Shown: piece after piece, positions 42,938-51,522 of the stretch
How the letters are laid out: the number at the start of each line of letters is the position of its first letter
How positions within the stretch are numbered: the first letter of the stretch is position 1
Origin: Streptomyces sp. ISL-87
Lineage (GTDB): Bacteria > Actinomycetota > Actinomycetes > Streptomycetales > Streptomycetaceae
Length of the DNA: 64,000 bases
Reading direction: 5' to 3'
NCBI RefSeq assembly: GCF_018614095.1
Contig: NZ_JAGGOY010000052.1
Span: forward strand, 1-64,000
Translations under genes and position numbers: made by a program
The notes under the pieces: generated by a model
Told to the model about the DNA's origin: nothing
The model's database searches: none
The model's input: only the letters and a program-made list of their open reading frames with translations

Positions 42938-43365
42938 CCGGCGCCCTGGCGGAAGGCGTGAAAGCAGCCCCCACCGGACCCCAGCGGTACAGCGACGGCT
43001 ACACGCCCCGCGACACAGCCCCCTCCCGCGCCCGACGCGACGTCACCCTCTGCCTCCGTACCTGGGGCCTCGATGCCCTGGTCGACGACGCGCAGCTGAT
43101 CGTCTCTGAACTCGTCGCGAACGCCGTCAAGCACACCCACACCCGCCGCATTGGCGTCTCCGTCACCCGCCACCCCGACCACGTACGGATCGTGGTCACC
43201 GACACCAGCCGCACCCTCCCCGCCCCTGCGGCCGCCACCCCCGACGCTGAGGCCGGCCGCGGGCTCCACCTCGTTGACCAGCTCACCACCCGATGGGGCA
43301 GCAGGCGGCTTCGGACCGGCAAGCAGGTCTGGGCCGAACTCACCACCCTCAAGGCGACGTCGTGA
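42934..43365 (+). CDS. HATPase anti-sigma-type kinase (ATP-binding protein)
   Basis: 143 aa from GTG 42934. N box QLIVSELVANAVKHTHTRRI, G1 box VRIVVTDTSRTLP and G2 box EAGRGLHLVDQLTTRWGSR mark the HATPase fold of SpoIIAB/RsbW-like proteins that are abundant in Streptomyces. They usually bind a sigma or anti-anti-sigma factor; no such partner is visible nearby. The stop overlaps the next GTG. Confidence 0.8.
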   Translation: MTGALAEGVKAAPTGPQRYSDGYTPRDTAPSRARRDVTLCLRTWGLDALVDDAQLIVSELVANAVKHTHTRRIGVSVTRHPDHVRIVVTDTSRTLPAPAAATPDAEAGRGLHLVDQLTTRWGSRRLRTGKQVWAELTTLKATS

Positions 43366-43700
43366 GCGCCGGTGGCTGGGGTGAGTTACACGGCCCCACC
43401 CGCCTCAACCCGCCCCGGAAGCGCCGGCACGCCCGGCCGGACGGGAACGTGATCGCCGGACTGCTGATGACGACAGGCAACGTGCTCGGTCTGGCCGTCC
43501 TCGCGCTCTCCTGCGCCGACCAGGCCGACGGCGCCACCGCCGTGCCCTCGATCACCGTCGCGGACCAGGCACCCGCCGAAGTACAGCCGTCCCGCAGGCC
43601 GGCCAACGACACGGCGCACACCATCAGCTCCTCACCGGCAGCCCGCACCACCCCATCGCGGGCCTGCCGCTGCGGACCCCACACCCGCCCCACCGTTTGA
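43362..43700 (+). CDS. Small single-pass membrane protein
   Basis: 112 aa from a GTG overlapping the HATPase stop. A basic N-terminus precedes one helix (NVIAGLLMTTGNVLGLAVLA) and a Thr/Pro/Ala-rich tail with CRCGPHTRPTV at the end. It could be a membrane partner of the HATPase, but no family is recognisable. Confidence 0.5.
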   Translation: MSAGGWGELHGPTRLNPPRKRRHARPDGNVIAGLLMTTGNVLGLAVLALSCADQADGATAVPSITVADQAPAEVQPSRRPANDTAHTISSSPAARTTPSRACRCGPHTRPTV

Positions 43701-43955
43701 ACTCCGGTGGCAGCGCGGCGCCTCCGGGCCCGCGTTGTCACCGGCCAGAATCCCGGGCCCGGCACCCCGAAGGACAGCACCAGCCGGACCGGGCACTGTC
43801 CCCGGCCGAACAACCCTGGACAGGTCGAGTAGCCGGGGACGGGCACCACCAGGCACTGGTCGGCCATCCTCGACACGGCCCCTTGCCCACAGGCAAAGCA
43901 GCCTGCACCGTACGGAAGTTCACCGCGTCCGTCCCCTGACCGGATGGAGGGCCCC

Positions 43956-45050
43956 GTGCCTGCCACCACACCGCGTGAATCCCTCACCACCACCGACTTA
44001 GACACCTTGGCAGCGCTCGCCGCTCGCTACGGAGTGCCCATCGAGGACGCGCTCCTCATGGCGGTCAACCTGCACGGCATCAGCTCGCCCCTGAACCGGC
44101 ACCGCGCCCGGGTCCTGATCCGCCTCGTCTCGGCGCCCGCAGTGCCGTGGCAGGTGATCGTGCCGCTCAACGCCTCCGCCTCCCCGTTCCTCCTCGACGA
44201 GGACACTCTCCTCCTCGCCGGGACCCCCGTCGCGACCGTGACGCGGGTGGATGCGGATGAGGCCGTGGGCGGCTACTTCCGCAACGAGGGCCGGGCCGTC
44301 ACCCTCAACCCCAACGCGCGCAGCCGCTGCGTCGGCTGTGCGTTCTGCCCCAACACCCTGGAAGCTGCCGCCGACCCACGCCTGTCCGAGCAGCGTGCGG
44401 TGCGCGAGCTCCTCGACGCCATGGCCCACCAGCACCCGGCCGGAACCCTGAGCCGCCTGGAGGAGGTCACGGTCTCCACCGGCTGCTTCGAACGCGAACA
44501 GGCCGCTGTCGACCACCTCGGCGACCTCCGCGCGGTGCTGACCGAGGCCGGCATCAACGCGCGGATCGGGTTCCTCACCTCGGTGCTGCGCACCCAGTCC
44601 GCCTTCGACACCCTGGCCCGCACGGTCAGCCCGTTCGTCCTGCGGATGACGGCCGAGTGTTTCACCCGCCGCGACCTGCTGCTGAAGGCATCCAAAGCGG
44701 AGCTCACCCGGAAGCAGATGCCGCGCGTCCTGCGCCGGGCGGTGCGCGCCGGACACGACACGTCGTTCACGTACATCGTCGGGCTCGACGACCTGGCCGC
44801 CATGGAGGACGGGGTCCGCGACCTCGCCCCGCACGTCACCGAGTTCCCGAACCTTCAGGTCTACCAGGCCCACAACCGCATCATGGCCGGGCTCCGCGCC
44901 CCCGGCGCCACCGACCTCGCCTTCTACCTGAAGGCCCGCACCGTCCTGGAGGACATCCTCGGCCCGACCGGGCTGCGCCCCAAGGCCTGGGAGTGCTACC
45001 GGCCCCTGTGGCACTTCACCTTCGGCCCCGAGCGCCTGGTCGCAGCATGA
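43956..45050 (+). CDS. Radical-SAM-like protein with a CX2CX2C cluster, first gene of metabolite operon
   Basis: 364 aa from the GTG at 43956, which has GGAGG at 43946-43950; an ATG twelve bases earlier lacks a ribosome site. The key motif is RCVGCAFCPNTLEAA, a CX2CX2C pattern instead of the canonical CX3CX2C. It is followed by segments that fit a TIM-barrel radical enzyme (EEVTVSTGCFEREQAAVDHL, GINARIGFLTSVLRTQ, DTSFTYIVGLDDLAAMEDGV). It may bind an iron-sulphur cluster and cleave SAM; the product cannot be predicted. The stop overlaps the phosphoketolase-like start. Confidence 0.65.
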   Translation: MPATTPRESLTTTDLDTLAALAARYGVPIEDALLMAVNLHGISSPLNRHRARVLIRLVSAPAVPWQVIVPLNASASPFLLDEDTLLLAGTPVATVTRVDADEAVGGYFRNEGRAVTLNPNARSRCVGCAFCPNTLEAAADPRLSEQRAVRELLDAMAHQHPAGTLSRLEEVTVSTGCFEREQAAVDHLGDLRAVLTEAGINARIGFLTSVLRTQSAFDTLARTVSPFVLRMTAECFTRRDLLLKASKAELTRKQMPRVLRRAVRAGHDTSFTYIVGLDDLAAMEDGVRDLAPHVTEFPNLQVYQAHNRIMAGLRAPGATDLAFYLKARTVLEDILGPTGLRPKAWECYRPLWHFTFGPERLVAA

Positions 45051-47098
45051 CCAGCCACTCCCAGAACGCGGACCTGCTGTGGCGGGCCCAGACCTACGTA
45101 GCCGTCGCGCAGATCCACCTCCAGGACAACGTGCTGCTGCGCCGCCCGCTCGGCCCGGGGGACGTGAAGGCGCGCCCGGCTGGCCACTGGGGCACCGTGC
45201 CGGGGACGACATGGGCCCTGGCTCACATCGCCCTGCTGTCCGGCACCAGCGACATTGACGGCACCGAGCTGGTCCCGCTGCTGGGAGCCGGCCACGCCGG
45301 GGTGGCGCAGATCGCCGCGGGCTGGCTCACCAGCCACCTGGCCGCCGCTCGCCCGCAGTTCACCCCCGACGAGCAGGGACTGGTGAACCTGTGCCGGTCC
45401 TTCCCGGAGGTGGCCGGCCTCGGATCCGAGGTCACCCCGGCCCTGCCCGGCGGGGACTTCCTCGGCGGCCGGCTCGGCGGCTGCCTCCCCTTCGCCCAGG
45501 GCGCCGCGCTCGCATCCGGCTCCGGTCGGGTGATCGTGCCGGTCCTGGGAGACGGCGAGTGCGAGACCCCGACCACCGCCGCGGCCTGGCTCGCCGCCCA
45601 GGCCCTGCCCGGCACCCCGGGGCTGCCGATCGTCCACCTCAACGGCTTCCGCATGGGCGCACCCAGCCTCCTCGCGGGCCTCGACGCCAGGGCCCTGACC
45701 GCGTACGCGGCCGGGCTCGGCTGGCACGCCCGCGCCGTCACCGTCCCGGACGACGGCCACGAGGTCTTCCACGCCGAGCTCGCCCAGGCTGTTGCCGACA
45801 CCCTGGCCGGGCGCCGCACGGTGCTGTTCATGCGGTGCGTCAAGGGCTGGAGCGGCCCCGCCACCGTGAACGGACAGCAGGTCCTCGGTACCACCCGCGC
45901 CCACAAGACCCCGCTCACCCGGGCCTCCACCGACTCCGCACAGACGCACGCGCTCGAAGCATGGCTGTCCTCGTACCGGCCCGAGGAACTGTTCACCGAC
46001 GGCGGCCACCCGGGCCCTGGCCTTGCCGCTGCCCTCGCCGGCACCGCATGGCCCCGCCTGAAGGCGCGCCGCCCCGCGCCGACGCCGCGTGCCGTCGTTC
46101 GGCAGCAGCCCGTCTCGTTCGCTGATGCCGTTGCCACCGTGATCCGCTCCCACGCCCGCGCCGGGGACTTCCGGGTGTTCAGCCCGGACGAGCTCGCCTC
46201 CAACCGGCTCTCCGAACTCGTCGGACAGGCATGGACCACCGAGGTCCTCGCCGAGGAGCTCCTGGGCGAGCAGCTCGCCGGCTTCAACGCGGCTGGCGGC
46301 CGCGGGGTCCTCATCTCCTACGAGGCCTTCGCTCCGCTCCTGGCGACCGGGCTCGTCTCCCTGCTCAAGCAACAGCGGATGCCCGGCGCCGCCCCGCGGC
46401 CGAGCTTCAACCTGCTTCTGACCTCCTACGGCTGGCACAACACCTACACCCACGGCGACCCCTCGCTGACCACCACACTCCTTGCGCTGGAAGACCCGGC
46501 CATAAGGGTGTTGACGCCCGCCGACCCTGCCCGGCTGGCGGCCGTACTGGACGACGCCTTCACCAGCACGGGCCAGCTCAACGTGATCGTCGCGGGCAAG
46601 CACCCCCAGCCGCCCATCCCTGCCGACACGCTCCGCGAGGAGCTGGACCGGGGGGCTGCCGTCTGGCCGCACCTGTCCGATGTCCAGCCGCCGGCCTTGA
46701 CCGTGGTGGTGTGCGGAGACCTACCCGCCGCGGTCACAGCCGAGGCGCTGCCCCGGATCCGGGCGGAGCTGGGCGTGGCGGTGCGCGTGGTGTCCGTCCT
46801 CGACCTGACCGTGCTCGGCGACCCCGCTGTGTGGCCCGCCGGGCTGCGCGCCGGTGAAGTGGACGTCCTGCTCGGCGAGGACGCGGCGCTGCTGGTCGTC
46901 ACCCTCGGGCACCCGGCCGCGATCTGGTCTCTCCTGAAGGCGCGGCACGCCCGGCCGGTTGAGGTGATCGGGTGGCGGGAGACCGAGGGGCCCCGCTCCC
47001 AGCCGGACACCGCGGCCGCGGCCGGCATGACCGCTGAAGGCCTGCTTGCTGCCGCCGCGCGCCTGCTGAAGGCGAGGCCCCGATGCGACATCTGGTGA
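45047..47098 (+). CDS. Phosphoketolase-like thiamine diphosphate enzyme
   Basis: 683 aa, shorter than usual phosphoketolases (~790). Signatures are in order: PAGHWGTVPGTTWALAHIAL, GAGHAGVAQIAAGWL, VLGDGECETPTTAAAWLAAQ (ThDP region), PIVHLNGFRM, GGRGVLISYEAFAPLLATGL, YGWHNTYTHGDPSLTTTL and NVIVAGKHPQPP. The family splits xylulose 5-phosphate or fructose 6-phosphate with phosphate to make acetyl phosphate. Several active-site segments are altered (GDGECET for GDGESETG, YGWHN for the usual SWRNDHN-type stretch), so the natural substrate is likely a different sugar- or ketose-like compound. It overlaps genes on both sides. Confidence 0.75.
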   Translation: MTSHSQNADLLWRAQTYVAVAQIHLQDNVLLRRPLGPGDVKARPAGHWGTVPGTTWALAHIALLSGTSDIDGTELVPLLGAGHAGVAQIAAGWLTSHLAAARPQFTPDEQGLVNLCRSFPEVAGLGSEVTPALPGGDFLGGRLGGCLPFAQGAALASGSGRVIVPVLGDGECETPTTAAAWLAAQALPGTPGLPIVHLNGFRMGAPSLLAGLDARALTAYAAGLGWHARAVTVPDDGHEVFHAELAQAVADTLAGRRTVLFMRCVKGWSGPATVNGQQVLGTTRAHKTPLTRASTDSAQTHALEAWLSSYRPEELFTDGGHPGPGLAAALAGTAWPRLKARRPAPTPRAVVRQQPVSFADAVATVIRSHARAGDFRVFSPDELASNRLSELVGQAWTTEVLAEELLGEQLAGFNAAGGRGVLISYEAFAPLLATGLVSLLKQQRMPGAAPRPSFNLLLTSYGWHNTYTHGDPSLTTTLLALEDPAIRVLTPADPARLAAVLDDAFTSTGQLNVIVAGKHPQPPIPADTLREELDRGAAVWPHLSDVQPPALTVVVCGDLPAAVTAEALPRIRAELGVAVRVVSVLDLTVLGDPAVWPAGLRAGEVDVLLGEDAALLVVTLGHPAAIWSLLKARHARPVEVIGWRETEGPRSQPDTAAAAGMTAEGLLAAAARLLKARPRCDIW

Positions 47099-48099
47099 TC
47101 GACTCCTTCGGCTTCACCGACCTCGCCGACCTCGCCGGGCCGGGCGACGACACCGTCTTCGTCGCGGTCCGCTCCAGCCGAGCGGTCGGATGGTACGGGC
47201 CCCTCGCCGAACCCGTCGCCCGCGCCGTCCGTGATCTGGCTCCTGTCCTCGTCGGCGCCGACGCGACAGACCACGAAGGCCTCCAGGACCGCCTGGCCCG
47301 GTCGGCGCCGCATTCCCGGGCCGGTTCATGGGCGGTGGGCGCGCTGGACTGCGCGATCTGGGACCTGCACGCCCGGGCCGAAGGCCGCCCGGCCGCCGGC
47401 CTGCTGACCGACGAGCCGCTACAGCACCGGATCACCGCGTACTCGTCCTGGCTGACCCGCGACCTCGCCCACCCCGCCACCGCGGACCTGGTTCCCGAAA
47501 TCAGCGCGCAGGGCTGGGCCTTCACGAAGTGGGGGCTGCGCAACCACCCGGCCGCCAGCGGGGGAGCGCTCGCCGAGACCCTGCATGCCGGCGCGACAGC
47601 CGAGCCGGTCGCGGTTGACGCCGTCGGCACCTGGCCGCTGGCCCTCGCGGCCGAATTCGCCGCGGCCGCCGATCCCACGGCGCTGGTCTGGCTGGAGGAC
47701 CCGGCCCCCACCCACGACCCCCGCGCCTACCAGAAGCTGCGCACCCTGCCGCTCGCAGTGGGGGAGCGCCTCACCCTGACCGACGACGCGCCCACCGTCC
47801 TTGCCGGGATCCGGCCGGCCGCGCTCACCCTCGACGTCGTCGGCTGCGGCGGGCTCACCGCAGCCCGGCGGATCCTGGCCCGCACGACCACCCCCGTCTT
47901 CCCGCACGGCCGCTCCCTCCAGCCTGCCCTCCACCTGGCAGCCGCCCGCCCCGACCGGGTCCTGGCCGTCGAATACCGGCAGCAGTGGGAACCCGGCCGC
48001 CAGACCCTCTACGCCCACCGCGTCGACCCCGACCGCGGACACCTCACCCTGTCCACCGTGCCCGGCCTGGGCGCCGCCCCGAGGAGCGCATCATGCTGA
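47083..48099 (+). CDS. Enolase-superfamily protein (mandelate racemase/muconate-lactonizing type)
   Basis: 338 aa starting inside the previous gene by 16 nt. GALDCAIWDLHARAEGRPAA, EPVAVDAVGTWPLA, LVWLEDPAPTHD, VGERLTLTDDAP and TLDVVGCGGLTAARRI are typical of this superfamily barrel, with PVFPHGRSLQPA at the end. These enzymes abstract a proton next to a carboxylate for racemisation, dehydration or cycloisomerisation. Metal-ligand residues (D, E, E/D) are broadly placed but I cannot verify each. The substrate is unknown. Confidence 0.75.
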   Translation: MRHLVIDSFGFTDLADLAGPGDDTVFVAVRSSRAVGWYGPLAEPVARAVRDLAPVLVGADATDHEGLQDRLARSAPHSRAGSWAVGALDCAIWDLHARAEGRPAAGLLTDEPLQHRITAYSSWLTRDLAHPATADLVPEISAQGWAFTKWGLRNHPAASGGALAETLHAGATAEPVAVDAVGTWPLALAAEFAAAADPTALVWLEDPAPTHDPRAYQKLRTLPLAVGERLTLTDDAPTVLAGIRPAALTLDVVGCGGLTAARRILARTTTPVFPHGRSLQPALHLAAARPDRVLAVEYRQQWEPGRQTLYAHRVDPDRGHLTLSTVPGLGAAPRSASC

Positions 48100-48536
48100 A
48101 CCCGCCCCGCTCCCTGCCCGTACGCGGCCGCACCGTCCCCGCCGACACCGGCCCGCTGCTCGTCCTGGACGCACGCCTCGAAGGGCACGACACCTTCCTG
48201 ACCGGCACTCTCACCCTGGACGGCCACGACATCCCGGTGCGGATCACCACCCTGGACGACAGCACCACCCTCCAGCCCACCCAGCCGCTCCCTGACCGCC
48301 TCCCCGAGCAGTGGTCGGCCACGCTCCACCTGCGCCACGGCCAGCGCCCGCGCGACATCCCCGACGACCTGCGCGCCGCAGCCAGCACGTCCGGCCGCGA
48401 CCTCGACGCCCTGGACGACGCCGAACTGCGCTACGCCCTGACCTTCCTAGGCGAGGCCACCACCGAAGCCATCCGCACCGACCGCCTGGTTGCGATCGTC
48501 ACCGGCCTGCCCACCCTCGAAGGAGAACCCAAGTGA
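48093..48536 (+). CDS. Hypothetical protein in the metabolite operon
   Basis: 147 aa from ATG 48093, with GAGGAG upstream; it overlaps the enolase-like gene by 7 nt. The sequence (LLVLDARLEGHDTFLTGTLT, RDIPDDLRAAASTSGRDLDA, LRYALTFLGEATTEAIRTDR) reads as a folded, acidic protein. I recognise no family. Its position argues for a carrier, scaffold or structural role in the pathway, but that is only inference. Confidence 0.6.
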   Translation: MLNPPRSLPVRGRTVPADTGPLLVLDARLEGHDTFLTGTLTLDGHDIPVRITTLDDSTTLQPTQPLPDRLPEQWSATLHLRHGQRPRDIPDDLRAAASTSGRDLDALDDAELRYALTFLGEATTEAIRTDRLVAIVTGLPTLEGEPK

Positions 48537-49204
48537 CCCACCCCGTGAAGCTCATCAGCGTGGACGTCGGCGGCACCATCGGCGAAGCCGACGGCCCCGG
48601 CCTCACCATGCAGCTCACCGCCGCCTCCCCCCTGCCCGCCGACCAGGCCCGCGCCGTCATGCGCGGCCGCCTGCACACCCAGCCCGCCATCAGCGACGCC
48701 CTCGCCGCCGAACTTGCCGACGCCCTCGGCATCGAGCCGGCCGACTTCCCCCGCAACCTGCCGGCCGCCCCGCTCACCCTGTACCCGTACGCCCTCGACG
48801 CGCTCCAGCAGCTGGCGGGCATCGCGCCTGTCGTCACGCTGTCCAACGTCACCTGCGTGGACGCCGACACCGAAGGCCTGCGTCAACGCCTCGCGCCCTG
48901 GGTCACCGACCTGTTCCCGTCATGCACCCTCGGCTACGCCAAGCCCGACCCCCGCGCGTTCCTCACCGTTGCCGAACACCACGGCGTGGCACCGGCCAGC
49001 ATGATTCACATCGGCGACGACTGGACCTGTGACGTCCTGGGCGCCCTCGACGCCGGCGCCGTCCCGGTATGGATCTCCAAAGACCGGCCCATTCCCGACA
49101 CACCGCCCACCTTCGGGCGGCAGCATGTCCACGTGGCCGCCACCCTCGCCGACGCGGCCACCCTCATCCGCACCCTCAACACCCCCGAAGGGACCACGTC
49201 ATGA
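48533..49204 (+). CDS. HAD-superfamily hydrolase with altered nucleophile motif
   Basis: 223 aa from a GTG overlapping the previous stop. Motif 1 is ISVDVGGTI, i.e. DVGGT, keeping the first Asp but with Gly in place of the second catalytic Asp of DxDGT. Motif 2 (VVTLSNVTC), motif 3 (LGYAKPDPRAF) and motif 4 (IHIGDDWTCDVLGALDAGA) are present. Loss of the second Asp usually weakens phosphatase activity, so it may be a specialised or binding-type HAD. It overlaps the methyltransferase start. Confidence 0.75.
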   Translation: MTHPVKLISVDVGGTIGEADGPGLTMQLTAASPLPADQARAVMRGRLHTQPAISDALAAELADALGIEPADFPRNLPAAPLTLYPYALDALQQLAGIAPVVTLSNVTCVDADTEGLRQRLAPWVTDLFPSCTLGYAKPDPRAFLTVAEHHGVAPASMIHIGDDWTCDVLGALDAGAVPVWISKDRPIPDTPPTFGRQHVHVAATLADAATLIRTLNTPEGTTS

Positions 49205-49989
49205 GCCTGTTCACCGGCACCTCCAGCTACTACCGCCAGTACCGCCCCGGCATCCCCGACGACCTCGCCAACCGCCTCGCCGCCTACGCGCCCGACCGCC
49301 GGCCGCGCCGCCTGCTGGACGTCGGCACCGGCACCGGCCTGGTCGCCGAAGCCCTCATGCCCTACTTCAGCGAGATCATCGCCTGCGACAACGACCCCGA
49401 CATGATCGCCACCGCCGAGGAAGCGCTGCGCCCCAAGGTCCCGCAGGGCACCACCCTGTCCCTGGTCACCTCCACCGCCGAGGACTTCCGCCCGCCCGCC
49501 GGATGGAAGGCCGACCTGGTCACCATCTGCCGCGCCTTCCACTGGCTCGACCAGGCCGGCGTCCTCGCCCTGCTGGACTCCCAGGTCGCAGACGGCGGGG
49601 CGGTGGCCGTGTTCGCCGACCGCAGCTTCTGGGCCGCCGAGAGCGACTGGAAGGCCGCGGTCAAGCAGGTCATCAAGGACTTCCTCGGCGAGGAACGACG
49701 CGCGGGCGGCGGTACCTTCCAGCACCACAACCGCCCCTACAGCGAGATCATGGAGGAGTCCCCGTTCAACCAGGTCGAGGAGTTCACCGTCCCGGTCACC
49801 CGGACCTGGAACACCGCGGGCATCCTCGGCTACCTCTACTCCACCAGCTTTGCCGCACCCGCCCTCTTCGGCGCCCGACTGGAGGAGTTCGAGACCGCCG
49901 TGCAGAAGACGCTGCGCGGCTTCTCCGAGGACGACACCTTCCACGAGAGCAACGAGTTCCTCGTACGCGTCGGACGGCGCGCCGCATGA
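49201..49989 (+). CDS. Class I SAM-dependent methyltransferase
   Basis: 262 aa. Motif I LLDVGTGTGLVAEALMPYF, the acidic ribose binder IIACDNDPDMIATAEEAL, motif II-like STAEDFRPPA and DLVTICRAFHWLDQAGVL are classical. It probably methylates a small molecule in this operon. Start ATG overlaps the HAD stop, and its own stop overlaps the creatininase ATG. Confidence 0.88.
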   Translation: MSLFTGTSSYYRQYRPGIPDDLANRLAAYAPDRRPRRLLDVGTGTGLVAEALMPYFSEIIACDNDPDMIATAEEALRPKVPQGTTLSLVTSTAEDFRPPAGWKADLVTICRAFHWLDQAGVLALLDSQVADGGAVAVFADRSFWAAESDWKAAVKQVIKDFLGEERRAGGGTFQHHNRPYSEIMEESPFNQVEEFTVPVTRTWNTAGILGYLYSTSFAAPALFGARLEEFETAVQKTLRGFSEDDTFHESNEFLVRVGRRAA

Positions 49990-50774
49990 CCGGCCCCGGC
50001 GGCGGTCACCGCCAGCTCGACCGGCTGACCGCCGCCGACCTCCCCGCCCGCGTGCAGGACGCCTCCGTGCTGTGCCTGCCCGTGGGCTCCACCGAACAGC
50101 ACGGCCCCCACTTACCCCTGGCCACCGACACCGTCATCGCCGAGGAGTTCACCCGGCACCTGGTCGCCGGGCACGGCGAGGCCTACGACCTGTGGCGCCT
50201 GCCGGCCATCCCGTACGGCATCGCCCCGGAGCACGCCTGGGCCCCTGGCACCCTGTCGCTGACCATCACCGAGTTCACCACCCTCCTGCACACCCTCACC
50301 GCCCAATACGTGCGCGCCACGAAGGCCCGGAATCTGGTCCTGGTCAACGGGCACGGTGGCAACCGCGGCGTCCTGGCCGCTCTCGTCTACGAACTGGGCC
50401 ACGCCCACGACATCAGCGTGTGCGTCCTGCACCCCCTGGCCCTGGCCCACCTATCCGCCGGCGACCGGCCCGAGATCCACGCCGGCCTCCACGAGACCGC
50501 GCTCATGCTCCACCTCGCGCCCGACACGGTCCGCCTCGACCAGCTCACCGACCACCTGCCGCAGGACGCCGACGAGATACCCCGACAGGTCACCGACCGG
50601 GGCGTGAGCTGGCCCTGGTCCTCAGGCGACCCGCGCATCGCCGCCGCCGGGGTCATCGGCAACGACCCGCGCACCGCAACCCCCGCCCTCGGCGCCCGCC
50701 TCCTGGACGAGGCAGTCGCCTCCGCCGTGCCCGCTCTGGAAGCCCTCACCGGAAGGAAGAGCCCATGCTCGTGA
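49986..50774 (+). CDS. Creatininase-family amidohydrolase
   Basis: 262 aa. Metal-binding motifs are intact: PVGSTEQHGPHLPLATD, LVLVNGHGGNRGVL and GLHETALMLHLAPD. The family opens lactams or cleaves amides, as in creatinine amidohydrolase, and includes the mycofactocin peptidase MftE. In this operon it may hydrolyse or form an amide or lactam in the product. It overlaps the neighbours on both sides. Confidence 0.87.
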   Translation: MTGPGGGHRQLDRLTAADLPARVQDASVLCLPVGSTEQHGPHLPLATDTVIAEEFTRHLVAGHGEAYDLWRLPAIPYGIAPEHAWAPGTLSLTITEFTTLLHTLTAQYVRATKARNLVLVNGHGGNRGVLAALVYELGHAHDISVCVLHPLALAHLSAGDRPEIHAGLHETALMLHLAPDTVRLDQLTDHLPQDADEIPRQVTDRGVSWPWSSGDPRIAAAGVIGNDPRTATPALGARLLDEAVASAVPALEALTGRKSPCS

Positions 50775-51505
50775 CCGACGACGAGCGCGCCCGATTCCGC
50801 CGCGACGGCATGTTCGTCCGCCGCGGCCTCGCCGCCGACGCCCACACCGGGCCCGCCCGCGACCTCATCACCACCTGGTACGCCAAGGACTACGACCCAG
50901 ACCGCCTGACCGAGTACACCCAGCGCACCTTCGCCCCCGAACACGGCCAGCACCCGGCCCTCCTCGACCTCTACACCGCCACCGGCGCCGCCGACATCGC
51001 CACCGCCCTCCTGACCGACCCGGCCCCGGTCACCACCACCCAGGTACAGATCCGCATCCCCTCCGACCAGCCGGCCGCCGCCCAGCCGGAGAAGACGATG
51101 CACGTGGACGGCGTCGGCTGCCCCCACCTCGACCCCGCCGAACTGCGCACCTTCTCCCTCCTGGTCGGCGTCGTCCTCTCCCCGATCACCCGCCCCGACG
51201 CCGGCGCCCTCCACTACGTCCCCGGCGGCCACCTGACGATGTCCAGCTGGTTCGCCACCGAATGGGCCCGCGGCATCACCGACCAAGTCCCCCCGGACAT
51301 CGGCACCACCGACGGCGTCCCGCTCCTCGCCGACGTCGGCGACGTCCTCTTCATGCACCACCTGGTCCCGCACGCCGTCGGCACCAACCACACCACCACG
51401 CCCCGGCTCATGGCGTACTTCCGCGTCTCCCACACCCGGCACGCCACCCGGCGCCTCGACGCGCTGCGCGACCCCTGGCTCGACTACCCCACCCTGAACC
51501 CCTGA
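50765..51505 (+). CDS. Phytanoyl-CoA dioxygenase-family Fe(II)/2-oxoglutarate oxygenase
   Basis: 246 aa. The facial triad is visible: HxD in KTMHVDGVGCPHLD, the distal His in MHHLVPHAVGTN, and an Arg for 2-oxoglutarate in RLMAYFRVSH. The family hydroxylates or otherwise oxidises small molecules, often late in natural-product pathways. The ATG at 50765 lies inside the creatininase 3' end by 10 nt. Confidence 0.84.
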   Translation: MLVTDDERARFRRDGMFVRRGLAADAHTGPARDLITTWYAKDYDPDRLTEYTQRTFAPEHGQHPALLDLYTATGAADIATALLTDPAPVTTTQVQIRIPSDQPAAAQPEKTMHVDGVGCPHLDPAELRTFSLLVGVVLSPITRPDAGALHYVPGGHLTMSSWFATEWARGITDQVPPDIGTTDGVPLLADVGDVLFMHHLVPHAVGTNHTTTPRLMAYFRVSHTRHATRRLDALRDPWLDYPTLNP

Positions 51506-51522
51506 CCGGGAAGGACACCACC

